Part shown: one piece after another, positions 34,467 to 43,865 of the stretch
Position numbering within the stretch: position 1 is the stretch's first letter
Layout: the number at the start of each line of letters is the position of its first letter
Assembly: GCA_013414765.1 (NCBI GenBank)
Contig: CP058708.1
Location: forward strand, 3,839,553-3,903,552
DNA length: 64,000 bases
DNA from: Candidatus Accumulibacter cognatus
GTDB taxonomy: Bacteria; Pseudomonadota; Gammaproteobacteria; Burkholderiales; Rhodocyclaceae
Reading direction: 5' to 3'
Translations under genes and position numbers: made by a program
The notes under the pieces: model-generated
What the model was told of the DNA's origin: nothing
Databases searched by the model: none
What the model saw: the letters and a program-made list of their open reading frames with translations, nothing else

Positions 34467-34614
34467 GTAGGTTGGGCTGTGCCTGCGAATCCCGACAGCC
34501 CCCGCGATAGCGCGGGCTGCGGCCAGGTTTCGCACCGCAGGAGACAGGCTGGAGGGAATGGGTCGGTGGGGGGGCCGGGTGCTTGTTGGGCTTCGCAAGC
34601 TCAGCCCAACCTAC
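34467..34614. repeat. REP-like inverted repeat cluster
   Basis: GTAGGTTGGGCTG (34467-34479) and CAGCCCAACCTAC (34602-34614) are exact inverted 13-mers bounding a 148-bp unit. Inside are a second hairpin of the same core (GTTGGGCT, TCGCAAGC loop, AGCCCAAC) and CCCGCG-ATAG-CGCGGG near 34502-34517. This is the architecture of a dispersed REP/MITE-type repeat; the TTGGGCT core is common in proteobacterial genomes. Confidence 0.6.
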
Positions 34615-34639
34615 CGTTCCAGCACGCCATCGGTCGCCT

Positions 34640-34860
34640 GCCGGATGTCCTCCATCATCATGCCTGGTCGCCTGACGGCTGGCGGCTGGCGGCGAGCCTT
34701 GGTGCCGGCGGCGTGCGCGTTTTCGACGCGGCGAGCGGCAAGGAAAGCGGCAGCGACGCCGAATGCGCGAGCCATTCCCAGAGCGCGCATTTTCGTTCCG
34801 ACGACCGCTGGCTGCTGACATTGCTCGAGTTTCATCGTCTGCGCCGGTGGCAAAGGAGGC
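34640..34860 (+). pseudogene. WD40-repeat gene remnant
   Basis: One plus-strand frame reads HAWSPDGWRLAASLGAGG, then VRVFDAASGKESGSDAECAS, then AHFRSDDRWLLT. This is the SPDGxxLA...VRVWDAxTG...DDRWLLT rhythm of WD40 repeats. It has neither a start nor a plausible continuation: downstream the frame turns Arg-rich. It is the leftover of a WD40 protein next to the REP-like repeat. Confidence 0.5.
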
Positions 34861-35015
34861 ACGCGTCCGGCGCGCGCGCCGGACGTTGCGCGACGGGCGC
34901 CTTCCCGCCTCGGCCGACGATGGCCGTATTTGTCCCGTGATTGTCCCGGAGCGGCATCGTTTATTTCCTCGTCTGGCCTTACGATGGCGGCACGTCAAAC
35001 AAAGGAGGTCTGGAA

Positions 35016-35600
35016 ATGTCCGAAAATGATGTCGTCAGGGGTCGTCGTGCAGCGCTGGTGGTGATCGACGTGCAGGAGTCGTTCCGGCACATGCCCTTCT
35101 GGTCCGAAACCGATCTGCCGGCGTTCAGGGAGGCCTTGCTGCGCCTCGACGCCGGATGCCGGCAACGCGGGGTGCCGGTGGTGCATATTTTTCACGTCGG
35201 TCAGGCCGGACCATTTACCGAGGCATCGGGATATGTGCGCGCGCTCGACTGGCTGCCCGGTTCGCCGGACGTGTGCTTCTTCAAGCACACGCACAATGCC
35301 TTTTCGGACACCGGCCTCGACCTGTGGCTGCGCCGACACGGCATAGAGCGCCTGATCATCGCCGGCATCCGCACCGAACAATGCTGCGAAACGACGACGC
35401 GGGTCGGCTCCGACATCGGCTACGAGATCGATTTCGTCAGCGAAGCGACGCTGACCTTCCCGATGACGCATCCGGTCAGCGGCCGCAGCTACTCGCCGGC
35501 AAAGATCAAGGAACATGCCGAACTCGTGCTGGCCGGGCGCTTTGCGCGCATCGTCAGCGTCGACGATTGCCTCGCCGCGCTGGGAGAAGGACATGCTTGA
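35016..35600 (+). CDS. Isochorismatase-family cysteine hydrolase
   Basis: The 194-residue enzyme has the family catalytic triad: Asp in ALVVIDVQESF, Lys in CFFKHTHNAFSDTGL and Cys in IRTEQCCETTTR, with the preceding cis-peptide region IAGIRTEQ. Members hydrolyse amides or vinyl ethers (isochorismatase, nicotinamidase, ureidoacrylate hydrolase); the substrate here is unknown. AAAGGAGG sits 8 nt before ATG 35016. It overlaps the next gene by 8 bp. Confidence 0.88.
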   Translation: MSENDVVRGRRAALVVIDVQESFRHMPFWSETDLPAFREALLRLDAGCRQRGVPVVHIFHVGQAGPFTEASGYVRALDWLPGSPDVCFFKHTHNAFSDTGLDLWLRRHGIERLIIAGIRTEQCCETTTRVGSDIGYEIDFVSEATLTFPMTHPVSGRSYSPAKIKEHAELVLAGRFARIVSVDDCLAALGEGHA

Positions 35601-35856
35601 ACTGCGCCCGAACTGCGAGTGCTGCGATCGCGATCTGCCGCCCGACTCGCCGGCGGCGATGATCTGTTCCTTCGAATGCACCTTCTGCGCCGATTGTGCC
35701 GACACCCGGCTTGCCGGGCGTTGTCCCAACTGCGGCGGCGAGTTGCTGCGCCGGCCGATTCGCCCGGCGGACAAGCTGGCACGCTACCCGGCGTCGGCGC
35801 AACGGGTCCGCAAGCCCTGCGCCGGCAGCGACCTGCCTGCCACTGCAACGGCCTGA
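35593..35856 (+). CDS. DUF1272 zinc-ribbon-like small protein
   Basis: The 87-residue protein is Cys-rich in a DUF1272 pattern (LRPNCECCDRDLPPDSP, ICSFECTFCADCAD, RCPNCGGELLRRP) with four Cys pairs that would bind zinc. Function unknown. Its ATG lies inside the end of the isochorismatase gene, and eamA follows 4 bp after its stop, so the three are one transcription unit. Confidence 0.85.
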   Translation: MLELRPNCECCDRDLPPDSPAAMICSFECTFCADCADTRLAGRCPNCGGELLRRPIRPADKLARYPASAQRVRKPCAGSDLPATATA

Positions 35857-35860
35857 GCGC

Positions 35861-36751
35861 ATGCGTCCGCGCGATCTCGTTCTCGCCCTGCTGGTGGTCG
35901 TCGTCTGGGGTGTCAACTTCGCGGTCATCAAGACCGGTGTCGCCGAAGTGCCGCCGCTGCTGCTCGGCGCCCTGCGCTTCCTGCTCGCGGCCTGCCCGGC
36001 GGTGTTCTTCCTGCGCGCGCCGAAAGTGCCCTGGCAGCTCTACCTCGCTTACGGGATGACCATTTCGGTCGGGCAGTTCGCGTTCCTGTTCTCGGCCATC
36101 CATGTCGGCATGCCTTCCGGGCTCGCTTCGCTGGTGCTCCAGTCGCAAGCCTTTTTCACGATGCTCTTCGCCGCGCTGTGGCTCAAGGAGGGCTGGCGCC
36201 GCAGCCAGCTCGTCGGGCTGCTGCTGGCGGCCTGCGGCCTGGCGCTGATCGGCTCGGCGCACGGCCTGTCGATGCCGCTGCTCGGCTTTCTGCTGACCGT
36301 CGCCGCGGCGTCGCTGTGGGCGGCCGGCAACATCGTCACGCGGGCGGTTGCCGCTTGCGGGCCGATCAACCAGCTCGCCTTCGTCGTCTGGGCGAGTCTC
36401 GTGCCGCCGCTGCCCTTTCTCGCGCTGTCGCTGCTGATCGAGGGCCCGCCGGCGATGGCTGCCGCGTTGAGCGACTTCAGCCTGCGTGCCTTCGCCGCCG
36501 TCGCCTACCTCGCCTGGGCGGCGACGCTGCTCGGCTACGGCTTGTGGACGCGCCTGCTGTCACGCTACCCGGCCAACCAGGTGGCGCCGTTCAGCCTGCT
36601 GGTGCCGGTGGTCGGGCTGACGACCGGCTGGCTGGTGTTCGACGAAGTGCTGCGGCCGGTGCATCTCGCCGGTGGCGCGCTGCTGATGCTCGGTCTGGCG
36701 GTCAATCTGTTCACCACCCGCCTGCTTGGCTGGGCGAGGGCGCGGCCATGA
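35861..36751 (+). CDS. eamA: EamA-type metabolite exporter
   Basis: The 296-residue protein has ten hydrophobic segments in two EamA repeats. It matches E. coli EamA (YdeD), the cysteine/O-acetylserine exporter, along its length: LALLVVVVWGVNFAVIKTGV, AFLFSAIHVGMPSGLASLVL, then ANQVAPFSLLVPVVGLTTGW. Start ATG 35861. Its last base overlaps the next gene (ATGA), so the two are coupled. Confidence 0.87.
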   Translation: MRPRDLVLALLVVVVWGVNFAVIKTGVAEVPPLLLGALRFLLAACPAVFFLRAPKVPWQLYLAYGMTISVGQFAFLFSAIHVGMPSGLASLVLQSQAFFTMLFAALWLKEGWRRSQLVGLLLAACGLALIGSAHGLSMPLLGFLLTVAAASLWAAGNIVTRAVAACGPINQLAFVVWASLVPPLPFLALSLLIEGPPAMAAALSDFSLRAFAAVAYLAWAATLLGYGLWTRLLSRYPANQVAPFSLLVPVVGLTTGWLVFDEVLRPVHLAGGALLMLGLAVNLFTTRLLGWARARP

Positions 36752-37734
36752 CGCTGTCGGTCTGGTTCGTCCTCACGCCGAACGTGCTGATGCTCGACTA
36801 CGCCGGGCCGGCCGAAGCGCTGCGCATGGCCGCCGAGATGGGGGCGGACATGGCGGTCCACAGCTGTGCGCCGGTGGCGCAATTGCGCACTTCGCTGGGC
36901 GTCGAACTCGCCGGTCTCGCCGCGCTGCCGGCGTGTCTGCCGCCCGACAGCCTGGTGATCGTCACCGGCAACGCCTGCGAGGCCGAGGATTACGCGCGTC
37001 CCGAGGCGCAGGCCGTCGTCGCCTGGCTGCGCACGGCCGTGCCGCCGGATGCGCAGCTCGCCAGCATCTGTTCCGGCGCGCTGCTGCTCGCCGCCGCCGG
37101 GCGGCTCGACGGCCGGCGGTGCACGACGCACCACAGCCTGATCGACGCCCTGCGCGTTGCCGCACCGGCGGCGAAGGTCGAGGAGAACCGCGTCTTCGTC
37201 GACGACGGGCCGCTGCTGAGCAGCGCCGGCATCACGACCGGCATCGACCTCGCGCTGTATCTGATCGAGCGGCATGCCGGCGCCGAACTGGCGGCACGCG
37301 TCGCGCGTCGCCTGGTCGTCTACCAGCGCCGTGCCGGCAACGATCCGCAGCTCTCGCCGTGGCTCGCCCACCGCAACCATCTGCACCCCGCCGTCCATCG
37401 TGCGCAGGACGCGATCGCGCAGGACCCCGCGCGATCGTGGTCGGTCGACGAGCTGGCCGCGCAGGCGCATGTCAGCGCCCGCCATCTGACGCGCCTGTTT
37501 GCCGAGCACGCGGGCATCAGCGTCGTCGGCTATCAGCAGCGGCTGCGCGTCGCGCGGGCGCGCGAACTGCTCGCCGAGCGGCAACTGTCGGTCGAGCGCG
37601 TCGCCGAGCTGGCCGGCTTCGCTTCGGCGCGCGATTTCCGGCGGGTCTGGCAACGCCATGAAGGCGGCACGCCGAGCACGCTTCGCGCTACGGGCGGGCG
37701 AGGCAGCACCCTCGGCGATCGCCAGCCGTCCTGA
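36748..37734 (+). CDS. GlxA-family AraC-type transcriptional regulator
   Basis: The 328-residue product has a DJ-1/PfpI-like N-terminal domain (VLTPNVLMLDYAGPAEALRM, ICSGALLLAAAGRLDGRRCT, HHSLIDALR) and an AraC C-terminal domain with two helix-turn-helix units (SVDELAAQAHVSARHLTRLF, VERVAELAGFASARDFRRVW). GlxA-type regulators usually control neighbouring catabolic or transport genes. Here the isochorismatase-DUF1272-eamA set, which it ends, is the likely target. Confidence 0.9.
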   Translation: MTLSVWFVLTPNVLMLDYAGPAEALRMAAEMGADMAVHSCAPVAQLRTSLGVELAGLAALPACLPPDSLVIVTGNACEAEDYARPEAQAVVAWLRTAVPPDAQLASICSGALLLAAAGRLDGRRCTTHHSLIDALRVAAPAAKVEENRVFVDDGPLLSSAGITTGIDLALYLIERHAGAELAARVARRLVVYQRRAGNDPQLSPWLAHRNHLHPAVHRAQDAIAQDPARSWSVDELAAQAHVSARHLTRLFAEHAGISVVGYQQRLRVARARELLAERQLSVERVAELAGFASARDFRRVWQRHEGGTPSTLRATGGRGSTLGDRQPS

Positions 37735-37991
37735 ACCGCGGAGCGGCGGCCAGCACCCGGCTTCCCGCAATCAACGGCATCCCGGCGACGGCTTCCGGGT
37801 GCGCCGGTGTCTGATGTGTCATTCGGAGTGGCTCATGTTGCTGCTGATCCCCTCGTAAGAAGGGGGCCGCCGGGATACGCTTCTGCCTGTTTCCGGCCAT
37901 TCTTTCCCTCTGCTCGCCTGCAGGATATCGCCCGTGGCTCACTGCCCGCCGCCGACGGCTCGTGCGAAATATACTGTACACGGTCACAACG

Positions 37992-38367
37992 TTAGCCTTC
38001 GGGAGGGTTTGGAAGTTCAGGCTCAATAAGGACTTCAGTGAGGACTTCAGTGCCTTGGCGTGAATGGTGTGGGTATCTTGCAAGCGGCTTTCGATGGCCA
38101 TGGTGAAAGAACTCGAGCGCCCCCAACACGTTGAAGCGCTGCCTGCCCGAGGGCGCCCTGATCCAGACCCGAGTCAAGCACCACACCATCGTAATGACGA
38201 AGCGTATATCTGCTCATGCCCGCGAGCCGTGCGATCTCTTAATGCGCAAGTCTCTGGCTTCTCAGCCACAGCGCTTCCATCTTGCGTCGCACGCGCGGAA
38301 GCGGAGGGTGAAAGCGTTCGTGTGCAAAGGCTCGCGCTTCCGCTTGCGTAAATGTCAGTCTCAACAT
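37992..38367 (-). mobile_element. IS630-family transposase remnant
   Basis: From ATG 38367 leftward the frame gives LTFTQAEARAFAHERFHPPL, then RRKMEALWLRSQRLAH. TAA at 38241-38239 interrupts it, then EIARLAGMSRYTLRHYD continues: the N-terminal helix-turn-helix of IS630/Tc1-type transposases. After a deletion the C-terminal motif RVWIRAPSGRQRFNVLGAL appears (about 38125-38185). The DDE core between them is missing. The element is dead; its ends were not found. Confidence 0.68.
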
Positions 38368-38617
38368 GGCTGAACGCCCAAATGCTGCAATTCTCACGCA
38401 CATTGGCACGGCAGTTAAGTTAACGCAGATTGTGGGCGGGTTTGGTATCTCGTAGAATCAGGCAACTGAAGAGTCCCCGGACAAGAACGGTAAGGTATCG
38501 GGCGACGGCGATTACAGCGTGCGTCGGGATTCGGAGCATCACGCAGGTGCTCTACGATGGGTACTCGAACAGGATGCAAAGCAGTCTTCATGAGCTTGGG
38601 AAAACCCGCCATGGCAA

Positions 38618-38640
38618 GGCACGGCACGGCACGGCACGGC
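38618..38640. repeat. GGCAC pentanucleotide microsatellite
   Basis: Four tandem GGCAC units plus GGC. Lies in non-coding DNA 400 bp upstream of the PAS kinase; prone to slippage. Confidence 0.85.
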
Positions 38641-39040
38641 GACGATCACTACACACCGTGCCGCCTCACCCCGCCGGTCGGCGCGCGGTGCGTGTGTACG
38701 GTCACACCCGGCACAAGGTCGACCGCAATCGTTCGTGCGCGATTTCCCGAAGGCCATGGCTTTCCGGGCGATTCCCGAATGAGGAACACCGAGGCCATAA
38801 ACCCCCTTCCAGCGCGCATTCCGCCGAGGCGGCTGGAATCGTTGGCGCGGTGCGGAGCATTCTCCGCGAATTTCGACGTTCCCAGGCCGAACCCTCTCGC
38901 AGCGGAGGACGGGAGGTTGGTGCGTCGCCGCATCGACGGTCGCGGCAATGCGACTGCCGGTGCAGGGTTCGCTCGCAGTACGAGCAAATGGCAGGCAGGC
39001 GCAACGCGGGCCGGGCGCCTGGCGGTCACCTGCTAGCGAG

Positions 39041-42000
39041 ATGCGTTCGGGCCACCCTCTCTGGTCCTGGCTGGCGCTGCGCATTGTCCTCGCCAGTGTG
39101 CTGCCGCTGACCGTCGTCGCCGCCCTGTCCATTACCGTCTTCCTGCCACAACTGCGCGCGGAGCGCGAAGCACGCGCGCAGTTGTCCGCTCTCGCGACCG
39201 CAGCGTCGGTTGGGGCGCATCTGCAAGAAGCGGAACGGCTCCTGCGCAGCGTCGCAGACGAAGTCCGCCAGTACGATCTCCGCCCGGAGTCATTGCCTTC
39301 GGCCCGCCTCGACGCGCTCGTCGGCAACGGAGATCCGTATGCGGCGATCGTCCTCGCCAATGGCGACGGGTCGGTCGCCGCTGCGGGCCTGCCGCCAGCT
39401 CAGCTCGGCGCTCGCGATGCCCTGTTGCATGGCAATGTTTCCGCGCGGGTCGCCGCGCGCGAGGCACGCTGGTCGCTGGCGAGCAGCGCGATCAGTGCTG
39501 GTCAGCCAGCAGTCGCACTGGCGATCCCGGCCGGCGACGGGTTTCTCGTCGGCGAACTTACCGCCGATCGCTTCACGGAATTCCTCGCTCGCCTGGTGAC
39601 CGGGAGCACAACGCTGGTGCTGATCGTCGACCGGCAAGGTCGTGTCGTTGCCTGCTCCGCCCTTGCCGTGCCCGCTGCCAGCATTCGCCAGATCGCTCCG
39701 CTCCGGCTCGAGGCAGTCGGCAAACCAGCAAAGCTGGCAAGCGCCAGCTTCGAATTCGACGGCCGGACCTTTGCCGGCTTTTCCGTCGCGCTGCCGCAGG
39801 CCGCAGAGTGGAACGTACTCGTCGCCGAACCGAAAGATCTGCTCGCGCCGGCACCCGCAGCGACTTCATGGGTGCTCGAAGCGGGTGGCTTCGCCGCCTT
39901 GTTGCTGACGATCGTCGTCGCGCTGGCGCTGGCGCGCAGCCTCGCGCGAATGATCGCGCACTGCGCGGCACGGGCCGGCGCGAATGGCGACGAACGCAGA
40001 GAAGCGAAGAAACTGGGTATCCGGGAACTCGACGAACTGGCCCAGCATCTCGAGCAGATGTCGCTCGCCGCGCGCCGGCGTGAGCGCGATCTGGCAGCGA
40101 GCGAAGCGCGCTTTCGTTCGGTGATCAGCAACGTACCGCTGGTTCTCTTCCAGTTCGACGAGAACGGAATCTTTACCTTCAGCGAAGGAAAGGCTCTTGC
40201 GCGCGTTGGGCGCCAGCCCGGAGAAGCGGTTGGCCAGTCGATCTTCGATCTCTACGGCGACCATCCCGACGTCGTCGGTTACGCCCGTCGCGCGATGCGC
40301 GGAGAGGCGGTGCAATTCTCCACGCAAATCGGTGAAGCCCGCTTCGATGTGCATTTCACGCCGGTGCGCGGCGGCGATGGCCGCCTGCAGGTGCTCGGCG
40401 TCTCGGTAGACGTTACCGAGCGCTGGCGGGCCGAAGAAGCGCTGCGCGAGAGCGAAGCCCAACTGCGCACGGCGATCGAAAGCGTCCCGTTCGACTTTTT
40501 CCTGATTGGTACCAGTGGCCGGTATGTCCTGCAGAATTCGGTTTCGCGCAAGGCGTGGGGAAACGTCGTCGGAAAACTCCCCGAAGAGGTGACCGACGAT
40601 GCCGCGACGCTGGCGTGCTGGCTCGACAACAACCGCCGTGCTCTGGCCGGCGAAGTCGTCGAAGCAGAGGTGGGCTTCTTCGTCGGCAACGAGGAGCGAT
40701 GTATCCGCAACATCATCGCGCCGGTCCGCGACGGTGAGCAGATTCGCGGCATCGTCGGACTCAACATCGACATCACCGAGTACAAGCGTGCCGAGCGCGC
40801 GCTGCTGCAGAGCGAGACGAAATATCGGCGGCTGCACGAATCGATGCGCGACGCGACCGTGCTGGTCGATATGAGCGGCGTGATCCAGGAGTTCAACCAC
40901 GCGTATCTGGAGATGCTCGGCTATTCCGAAGACGAACTGCGCCGCCTGACGTACGTCGATCTCACTCCGGCAAGGTGGCACTCCTACGAAGCGGCGATCG
41001 TCGACGAACAGATCGTCGTCAGCGGATACTCCGAAGTGTATGAGAAGGAATACCGGCGCAAGGACGGGAGCGTCTTTCCGGTCGAACTGCGGACGTTCCT
41101 GATCCGCGACGACGCCGGCCAGCCGGCCGCAATGTGGGCCATCGTTCGCGACATCACCGAGCGCAAGCACGCCGAGGAAGCGCTGCGTCGCGCCAACCGT
41201 CAATTGCGGATGGTCAGCGAGTCGAACCAGGCACTGATCCACCTTGCTTCGGAGAGCGAGCTGCTGGCCGCTGTGTGCGCTGTTGCCATAGAGATCGGTG
41301 GTTACCGCATGGCCTGGGTGGGCTACGCCGAGGACGATGACGCCAGGTCGGTCACGCCGATGGCGCATGCCGGCTGCGACGAAGGATATCTGCAGAAGCT
41401 GCGCGCCTTCTGGGCAGAGGCCGACAACGGACGTGGTCCAGTCGGCCGCGCGATCCGCAGCGGTCGCGCCTGCACCGCACAGGACATCGAAAGCGATCCG
41501 ACGATGGCGCCATGGCATGTGGCGGCAAGGGAGCACGGTTACGCCGCGGTCTGCGCGCTGCCACTACGCGCCGGCGGTCGGACGTTCGGTGCATTCACCG
41601 TGTATTCGGCAGATGCAGGCGCGTTCGACAGCGACGAGATCGGTCTCTTGAGCGCCTTGGCCAGCGATCTGGCGTTCGGGATCAGCGCGTTGCGCACGCG
41701 CAGCGAAAAGGAACGCGCCGCGCAGGCGCTCAAGGAGAGTGAATTCTTCCTCAGGAGATCGCAGGAAGTCGGTGACCTCGGTTCGTATTATCTCGACGCA
41801 CGCACTGGCGTCTGGATCCGCTCGGAGAGGCTCGACCACATTCTCGGTATCGACGACTCTTTCCCGAAAACCGTCGATGGCTGGCGAGCGCTGATTCACC
41901 CCGACGACCGGCAGGAGACTCTCGCGTACCTGACCGAACACGTGCTGGCACGGAGCAACCGCTTCGACCGCCAATACCGCATCGTGCGGCACAACGACGG

Positions 42001-43726
42001 CGAGGAGCGTTGGGTGCATGGCCTTGGCGAACTCGAGTTTGCCGACGATGGCGTCCCGATCAAGATGATTGGAACCATTCAGGACATCACGCAGAGCAAA
42101 CGCGCCGACCAGGCACTGGCCGAGAGCGAGGCGCGCTACCGCCTGCTGTTCGACGCCAATCCGCACCCGATGTGGGTCTATGACGTGGAAACGCTGGCGT
42201 TCCTGACGGTCAACGACGCGGCGATCGCCAAGTACGGTTACTCGCGCGAGCAATTCCTGCAGATGACGATCCGCGACATCCGTCCGGGTGAAGACGTTCC
42301 TCTCATGCTCGAGAAGATCTCCACGCAGGAATCCGGAATGAATTACGCCGGCTTCTGGAGACATCGCAAGAAGGACGGGCAGATCATCGAGGTCGAAATC
42401 ATCTCGCACCTGCTCTCTCTGCAGGGACGACCGGCCAAGCTCGTGCTGGCCAACGACATCACCGAGCGCCGGCGCGCCGAGCGCGCGCTGCACGAGAGTG
42501 AAGAACGCCTGCAGCAGGCCATCCGGGTAGCGCATCTGGGTATTTTCGATCACGATCATCTTGCTGATGTCATCTACTGGTCACCCGAACAGCGTCGCAT
42601 CCACGACTGGGAGGCTGAAGAACCCGTGACGCTGGCAAACTTTGTCGCCAGTGTGCATCCCGAAGACCGCGCGAGGATCACTACCGCCATCGAACGCGCG
42701 CACGACCCGGCGGGCGACGGGATCTACGACGTGGAACATCGCATCGTGCACCGAAATGGCGACGTGCGCTGGATCGTCACCCGTTCGCAGACGACCTTTG
42801 TCGGACAAGGAGAGGCGCGCCGGAAATTGCGCACGGTGGGCGCCGACATCGACGTCACCGATCGCAAGCGCCAGGAAGCCGAGTTGCAGCGCTACCGCGA
42901 ACAGCTCGAGGAACTCGTCGCCGAACGGACGGACGAATTGCGCCAGGCGATGAGCCAGCTCGTGCAGGCCGAAAAGCTGGCCGCGCTCGGGCACCTCGTC
43001 GCCGGTATTGCGCACGAACTCAACACACCGCTCGGCAACGCCCGTGTCGTCGCCAGCGCGCTCGGCGAGGACCTGCGCGCATTCGCCACGGAGCTCACTG
43101 CCGGTACGCTGCGCCGCTCGCAGGTGGACGTCTTCGTCGGCCGCGGTCGCGAGGCCGTCGACCTGCTCGAACGGAACGCCGCGCGCGCCGCCGACCTGAT
43201 TGGCCACTTCAAGCAGGTCGCCGTGGACCAGACGAGCATCCGCCGTCGACGCTTCGCGCTGTACCAGACGATCGAGGAGCTTTTGGCGACGCTGCGACCG
43301 CAGTTCAAGCACACCGCGCACCGCGTCGAGCTCGACGTCTCCGTCGAAATCGAGCTCGACAGCTACCCTGGCCCGCTCGAGCAGGTCATCGCCAACTTGG
43401 TGGGCAATTCGCTGACGCACGGCTTTGCCGACCGGGATTCCGGCTGCATTCGCCTGCAGGCGCGGGCGATCGAACCGGCACACGTCATCCTGCGCTATTC
43501 CGACGACGGAATCGGCATTCCCGCGGCGGCGATCAAGCGCATCTTCGAACCCTTCTTCACCACGCGCCTGGGACAAGGTAGCAGCGGCCTCGGACTGTAC
43601 ATCGTCTACAACCTCGTCACCGGCGTACTGGGTGGATCGATCGAGGTCGCCAGCTCTCCTGGCGAGGGAGCGGCTTTCACGCTGACGCTGCCGCGCTGTG
43701 CTCCCGAGCGTTCCTCGCCGACCTGA
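39041..43726 (+). CDS. Multi-PAS/GAF hybrid-free sensor histidine kinase
   Basis: The 1561-residue kinase begins with a membrane segment (IVLASVLPLTVVAALSITVF) and a periplasmic sensor of about 210 residues. A second membrane segment (FAALLLTIVVALALARSLAR, about 285-305) follows. Then come three PAS domains, one GAF domain (LIHLASESELLAAVCAVAIE to AFGISALRTR) and three more PAS domains. Several end with the PAC signature DITERKxAEEAL. After a coiled coil the kinase core shows H-box LAALGHLVAGIAHELNTPLG, N-box NLVGNSLTHG, G1 YSDDGIGIP and G2 GSSGLGLYIVYNL. There is no receiver domain and no adjacent response regulator, so it is an orphan. The start at 39041 has only a weak ribosome site. Confidence 0.93.
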   Translation: MRSGHPLWSWLALRIVLASVLPLTVVAALSITVFLPQLRAEREARAQLSALATAASVGAHLQEAERLLRSVADEVRQYDLRPESLPSARLDALVGNGDPYAAIVLANGDGSVAAAGLPPAQLGARDALLHGNVSARVAAREARWSLASSAISAGQPAVALAIPAGDGFLVGELTADRFTEFLARLVTGSTTLVLIVDRQGRVVACSALAVPAASIRQIAPLRLEAVGKPAKLASASFEFDGRTFAGFSVALPQAAEWNVLVAEPKDLLAPAPAATSWVLEAGGFAALLLTIVVALALARSLARMIAHCAARAGANGDERREAKKLGIRELDELAQHLEQMSLAARRRERDLAASEARFRSVISNVPLVLFQFDENGIFTFSEGKALARVGRQPGEAVGQSIFDLYGDHPDVVGYARRAMRGEAVQFSTQIGEARFDVHFTPVRGGDGRLQVLGVSVDVTERWRAEEALRESEAQLRTAIESVPFDFFLIGTSGRYVLQNSVSRKAWGNVVGKLPEEVTDDAATLACWLDNNRRALAGEVVEAEVGFFVGNEERCIRNIIAPVRDGEQIRGIVGLNIDITEYKRAERALLQSETKYRRLHESMRDATVLVDMSGVIQEFNHAYLEMLGYSEDELRRLTYVDLTPARWHSYEAAIVDEQIVVSGYSEVYEKEYRRKDGSVFPVELRTFLIRDDAGQPAAMWAIVRDITERKHAEEALRRANRQLRMVSESNQALIHLASESELLAAVCAVAIEIGGYRMAWVGYAEDDDARSVTPMAHAGCDEGYLQKLRAFWAEADNGRGPVGRAIRSGRACTAQDIESDPTMAPWHVAAREHGYAAVCALPLRAGGRTFGAFTVYSADAGAFDSDEIGLLSALASDLAFGISALRTRSEKERAAQALKESEFFLRRSQEVGDLGSYYLDARTGVWIRSERLDHILGIDDSFPKTVDGWRALIHPDDRQETLAYLTEHVLARSNRFDRQYRIVRHNDGEERWVHGLGELEFADDGVPIKMIGTIQDITQSKRADQALAESEARYRLLFDANPHPMWVYDVETLAFLTVNDAAIAKYGYSREQFLQMTIRDIRPGEDVPLMLEKISTQESGMNYAGFWRHRKKDGQIIEVEIISHLLSLQGRPAKLVLANDITERRRAERALHESEERLQQAIRVAHLGIFDHDHLADVIYWSPEQRRIHDWEAEEPVTLANFVASVHPEDRARITTAIERAHDPAGDGIYDVEHRIVHRNGDVRWIVTRSQTTFVGQGEARRKLRTVGADIDVTDRKRQEAELQRYREQLEELVAERTDELRQAMSQLVQAEKLAALGHLVAGIAHELNTPLGNARVVASALGEDLRAFATELTAGTLRRSQVDVFVGRGREAVDLLERNAARAADLIGHFKQVAVDQTSIRRRRFALYQTIEELLATLRPQFKHTAHRVELDVSVEIELDSYPGPLEQVIANLVGNSLTHGFADRDSGCIRLQARAIEPAHVILRYSDDGIGIPAAAIKRIFEPFFTTRLGQGSSGLGLYIVYNLVTGVLGGSIEVASSPGEGAAFTLTLPRCAPERSSPT

Positions 43727-43865
43727 TCGGCGCCCGCCGAGCTGGTCACCTGCGCGCAACCGCGGAAACGAGGTCCTGCGGGAAGTCGAGGTCGCGCGGT
43801 ACGCCGGCATCATCGATGTCGAGCAGCGTCAAGGTCTGCGCGCGCGTCGCGCTCTTTGATCAGTT

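Larger units (their letters stand above)
37735..39040. other. Long non-coding or decayed region
   Basis: Between the GlxA regulator and the PAS kinase, 1.3 kb hold no intact gene. Recognisable contents are the IS630 remnant (37992-38367), a 12-bp tandem duplication AGGACTTCAGTG (38029-38052) and a GGCAC microsatellite (38618-38640). Other frames are Arg/Pro-rich and overlap on both strands, the sign of high-GC noise. Confidence 0.65.

Noticed and set aside
34558-34862. Two opposite small frames read as genes
   Set aside because: Neither has a start context; the only protein-like signal here is the WD40 rhythm in a third frame.
37735-38970. Several frames of 60-270 residues upstream of the PAS kinase
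   Set aside because: They overlap on both strands and are Arg/Pro/Cys-rich; only the IS630 pieces read as protein.
38948-39040. N-terminal extension of the PAS kinase
   Set aside because: The 31 added residues are Arg/Gly/Ala-rich; the membrane segment follows directly from the ATG at 39041.
39866-41536. 556-residue minus-strand frame inside the PAS kinase
   Set aside because: The plus strand holds repeated PAS/PAC signatures over the same bases; the antisense frame has none.
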